NCBI GenBank assembly: GCA_003576705.1
Contig: QOZS01000052.1
Location: 1 to 37,993 of the forward strand
From: Desertibaculum subflavum
GTDB lineage: Bacteria > Pseudomonadota > Alphaproteobacteria > Ferrovibrionales > Ferrovibrionaceae
Direction: 5' to 3'
DNA: 37,993 nucleotides
Shown here: piece by piece, positions 35,301-37,993 of the stretch
Numbering within the stretch: the first letter of the stretch is position 1
Layout of the letters: every line of letters begins with the position of its first letter
Made by a program: the position numbers and the translations under genes
Notes under the pieces: generated by a model
What the model saw: the letters and a program-made list of their open reading frames with translations, nothing else
What the model was told of the DNA's origin: nothing
Databases searched by the model: none

Positions 35301-37931
35301 ATGGCAATTTCAACGTCTCCGGGGGCGCACTCTGAATTGGACATTTTCGATCAGTACGTAGCGGCCCTGCGAAAAACACCCATCGACGAGAAGACCGAGC
35401 ACACCGATCGCGCTGCGCTGCAGGCATTGTTGCAGTGGATGGCCGATCAAACTTCGACGGGGATTCACGTACAGCACGAGCCGAAGCGGGTGGCGGAAAA
35501 GGGCGCGCCTGACTTCAAGGTCACCAGAGGTGGACTGATTCTCGGATATGCGGAGAACAAGGCGATTGGTGAGAATCTCGACAAAGCCCTCAAATCCGAA
35601 CAGATCACACGGTATCGCGCCCTTTCGCCGAATATCATCGTCACGGACTATCTGCACTTCATCTGGATCAGCAAGCAAGGGATGCAGCGCGAAACGCTGT
35701 GTCACGCGACGGATTTGGAGAGTCCGCGATATCGGCTTCATGCCGATCGGGTTGCGGCTGTCACCAAGCTCCTCCGAGCGTTTTTTTCAACCGCGCCGGA
35801 TGGAATTGGACGGGCCCAGCAACTTGCTCTTGCGCTGGCACTGCGCAGCAGGTTGCTGCGGGATTACCTGGGTGAAGAACTACTTCGACAGCAACGGCAG
35901 CATAAGGAGGGGCGGCTCTATGGCCTGTTCCAGATCTTTCGCGATCAAATTTTCCATGAACTGACGTTGAAGGAATTCGCCGATGCTTTTGCACAGATGT
36001 TGGCCTACGGATTGTTTCTTGCGAGGCTGAACTCCGGCACGCGCACTGTAACGCTGCAGAATGCGCGCGAGTTCGTCCCTGGCTCATTTCGGTTGATTCG
36101 TGAATTGGTCGATTTCTTGGGTGAGCTCGAAAAGGACGAGTACCGGGACATCCGATGGGTCGTTGAGGAGGTGCTATCCATCGTCAATGGGCTCGATCTG
36201 CCGGCCATCCATGCAGATCTTTCCTTCAGGCAACGCCGGGCCATCAGTCGACGTTTGCGGGCATCGAGCGAGGAAGAGCATCGGCTCTTTGAGCGCGATC
36301 CGTTTATCTACTTCTACGAGGACTATTTGAAGGCTTATGACCCGACCATGCGCAAGGGGCGAGGCGTGTACTACACTCCCCCGCCGGTCGTGAATTTCAT
36401 CGTGCGAGCGATCGACGATATTTTGAAGTCTAACTTTGGGATTGTCGACGGTTTGGCCGATCATCGCCGCGTAACCGTCTTGGACTTCGCCTGCGGTACG
36501 GGAACGTTCCTCCTGGAGCTCTTTCAACGCATTTTCGATAACGTTGGCGGCTCGGACTCGGGACGCGCCGATCTCGTCGTGCGCGAGCACTTGCTGAAAA
36601 ATTTGTATGGCTTCGAGTACCTGATCGCGCCCTACACTATCGCCCATCTGAAGCTCTCACAGTACCTGCGGGATCTGTCGCATCCGCTGCGCGACGGCGA
36701 ACGCCTTCAGGTCTTTCTGACAAACACACTGGAGCCCGTCGAGCCGCAGCGGAACCTTTTGCTGCCTGCGATCAGTGAGGAAGTAGAAGCGGCGCAAGCG
36801 GTTAAGGAGCAGCCCATTCTGGTGATAACCGGCAATCCACCTTATTCAGGACACTCGAAGAATAAGGGACGGTGGATCACGTCCGCCGTGGCCGAATACC
36901 GGTCGACTTGGGAGAAGTCAGAGGCAGGCCTGGAAGCCCGCAAGCCCCTTGGCGAGCGGAATCCGAAATGGCTGCAGGACGACTACGTCAAGTTCATGCG
37001 CTTTGCCCAGATGAAGATGGACGGATTCAGCTTTCGAACGACCGGACCCGACGGCAAAGCAATTGAGCAGGCAGTTCAAGGTGTGGAGAACGGTATCGTT
37101 GGGGTAATCACCAACCATCGCTGGCTTGACAATCCGACATTCAGAGGGATGCGCCAATCGCTCATGCGGAGCTTCAATCAGATCTACGTCCTTGATCTCC
37201 ACGGAGCTGTACACGTCGCAGCGCCGGATGGCTCAAAAGATGAGAACGTCTTCGATATCAAGCAGGGCGTGGCGATCAGCCTGTTGGTAAAGCAGCCAGG
37301 ACTGGAGCATGGCGTTTGGCGCGGCGACCTTTGGGGCAAGCGGCTGGAAAAATATCAGGCGGCCGCCGACGGAACCGTAGGCAGCGTGCGATGGGAGCAG
37401 CTGGATCCCGTCACCCCCTTTTACCTCTTCGCGCGGCAGGATCGTTCGCGCCGCGAGGAATACCAGCGCGGTTGGCGCCTGCGCGATTTATTTCCAGTAA
37501 ACGCGCTCGGCTTTCAAACGCATCGCGATGCCTTTGCGTTGTCTTTCAGCGAATCGGAGATGGCGAAGAAGCTTCGCGACCTGAGTGATGTGCATATCTC
37601 AGACGAGGAGCTTTCTCGGCGATATGGTCTCAGGAGCAATCGAGACTGGTCTCTTCCGAATTCTAGGTCTGCTGCGCGTGACCTTCCCGAATTTCACCTG
37701 CAAGAGGTTGCCTATCGTCCATTTGATGATAGGTGGTGTGAGTTCAGTGACCTGACGATGGATTATCCGAGGCGCGAACTCCTGGATCATGTTGCTGGAC
37801 GTTCGAATTTGACGCTGCTCGCACCGAGGGGTCTAAGCACGCCTGATTGGCAGCACGCATTCGTTGCCGCCACACCGGCTAGGTCGTGGACTCATAATCT
37901 CTGGCCCAGAGGCGTGCTGCGGCGATGGTGA
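35301..37931 (+). CDS. Type ISP/IIG-like restriction-methyltransferase, 3' truncated by IS
   Basis: Single-chain restriction-modification enzyme. A PD-(D/E)XK-like nuclease stretch at the N-terminus has PDFKVTRGGLILGYAENK (Asp71, Glu85, Lys87). A helical linker leads to an N6-adenine methyltransferase: motif X region YYTPPPVVNFIV, motif I DFACGTGTFLLE (395-406) and motif IV NPPY (512-515). The rest is a specificity part that resembles type ISP C-terminal domains, with EVAYRPFDDRW. No helicase domain. The last ~16 codons (from about 37882) are read from IS DNA and end in a chance stop, so the C-terminus is lost. GC and codon use are lower than in the neighbours, suggesting transfer. Probably non-functional or altered. 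Confidence 0.88.
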   Translation: MAISTSPGAHSELDIFDQYVAALRKTPIDEKTEHTDRAALQALLQWMADQTSTGIHVQHEPKRVAEKGAPDFKVTRGGLILGYAENKAIGENLDKALKSEQITRYRALSPNIIVTDYLHFIWISKQGMQRETLCHATDLESPRYRLHADRVAAVTKLLRAFFSTAPDGIGRAQQLALALALRSRLLRDYLGEELLRQQRQHKEGRLYGLFQIFRDQIFHELTLKEFADAFAQMLAYGLFLARLNSGTRTVTLQNAREFVPGSFRLIRELVDFLGELEKDEYRDIRWVVEEVLSIVNGLDLPAIHADLSFRQRRAISRRLRASSEEEHRLFERDPFIYFYEDYLKAYDPTMRKGRGVYYTPPPVVNFIVRAIDDILKSNFGIVDGLADHRRVTVLDFACGTGTFLLELFQRIFDNVGGSDSGRADLVVREHLLKNLYGFEYLIAPYTIAHLKLSQYLRDLSHPLRDGERLQVFLTNTLEPVEPQRNLLLPAISEEVEAAQAVKEQPILVITGNPPYSGHSKNKGRWITSAVAEYRSTWEKSEAGLEARKPLGERNPKWLQDDYVKFMRFAQMKMDGFSFRTTGPDGKAIEQAVQGVENGIVGVITNHRWLDNPTFRGMRQSLMRSFNQIYVLDLHGAVHVAAPDGSKDENVFDIKQGVAISLLVKQPGLEHGVWRGDLWGKRLEKYQAAADGTVGSVRWEQLDPVTPFYLFARQDRSRREEYQRGWRLRDLFPVNALGFQTHRDAFALSFSESEMAKKLRDLSDVHISDEELSRRYGLRSNRDWSLPNSRSAARDLPEFHLQEVAYRPFDDRWCEFSDLTMDYPRRELLDHVAGRSNLTLLAPRGLSTPDWQHAFVAATPARSWTHNLWPRGVLRRW

Positions 37932-37993
37932 TGGCGGCAAGGTAGTTTCGGGCGAGCTTGTCGAAGCGTGTGGCGATGCGCCTGAAGTGCTTG
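37879..37993 (-). CDS. IS5-family transposase, C-terminal fragment
   Basis: The minus strand reads KHFRRIATRFDKLARNYLAA, then ITIAAARLWARDYESTT and a stop at 37879-37881. This tail is the well-known C-terminus of IS5-family (IS427/IS1031-like) DDE transposases. The 5' part lies beyond the window edge. The stop codon TAG falls at CTAG, which fits the YTAR-type target of IS5 elements, so the stop may be completed by the target site itself. Confidence 0.88.
   Translation of the reverse strand, partial: KHFRRIATRFDKLARNYLAAITIAAARLWARDYESTT
37882..37993 (-). mobile_element. IS5-family insertion sequence, one end
   Basis: The element enters from the right edge and disrupts the restriction-methylation gene. 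The outer end is probably at CTAG/GTCGTGGACTCATAATC, near 37880-37883. The other end and the target duplication are outside the window, so the exact boundary is an inference from the transposase tail and the change in coding content. Confidence 0.7.

Overview
The window is high-GC DNA from an alphaproteobacterium, most likely Rhodospirillales-like. The evidence is the popZ-valS junction, the purQ-purL-bolA-grxD order (PurL plus CGFS glutaredoxin plus BolA), a PAS_5-type protein, a PEP-CTERM protein and very GC-rich third codon positions. The genus cannot be named from this window. No tRNA, rRNA or CRISPR array was seen. Most of the window is ordinary chromosome. The last ~2.7 kb (from about 35.14 kb) has visibly lower GC and different codon use and looks acquired.

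Layout. 1-3186: the 3' end of popZ and valS. 3187-3303: two strong palindromes between convergent genes. 3304-6783 (minus): purQ, purL, bolA and grxD, i.e. purine synthesis followed by the BolA/glutaredoxin iron-sulfur pair. 6889-7685 (minus): two overlapping CrcB/Fluc fluoride-channel subunits, only one of which keeps the Phe box. 7721-9330 (minus): an ArsR repressor and MFS exporter operon, possibly arsenite/antimonite related, with a 20-bp perfect palindrome in its control region. 9418-10730 (plus): an AraC-type regulator and a DUF2000 protein. 10735-12297 (minus): an MHYT-domain membrane histidine kinase, divergent from 12423-14103 (plus), a cobalt-type nitrile hydratase operon (alpha, beta, activator) that ends in a rho-independent terminator.

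14280-22940 holds a GT87-like membrane glycosyltransferase, a VOC protein, a small helical protein, a quinone oxidoreductase, an uncharacterised 169-aa protein, a D-aminoacylase-like amidohydrolase, a DMT exporter, and a TetR/MFS divergon with two palindromic operators. 23032-25285 carries two tandem paralogous LuxR-HTH regulators of identical length whose promoters are also duplicated. 25290-29484 has a HAD phosphatase, a TauD dioxygenase, a PAS_5 protein, a two-repeat unknown, and a PEP-CTERM exported protein behind a convincing sigma-54 promoter. A second copy of the small helical protein family also lies here. 29667-35136 has an MBL-fold lipoprotein, a TTC38-like TPR protein, a YCII protein, an ATC-hydrolase-like protein, a Phd/VapC-type toxin-antitoxin pair, and an HxlR/dienelactone hydrolase divergon. 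35301-end is a type ISP/IIG-like restriction-methylation gene, cut off near its 3' end by an IS5-family element that runs out of the window.

The most interesting signals are the duplicated LuxR regulators with copied promoters, the sigma-54/PEP-CTERM control region, the asymmetric fluoride-channel pair, the His-rich cobalt nitrile hydratase beside an MHYT kinase with a 7-bp inverted repeat between them, and the IS-truncated restriction enzyme. I found no clear multi-gene system that is wholly new.
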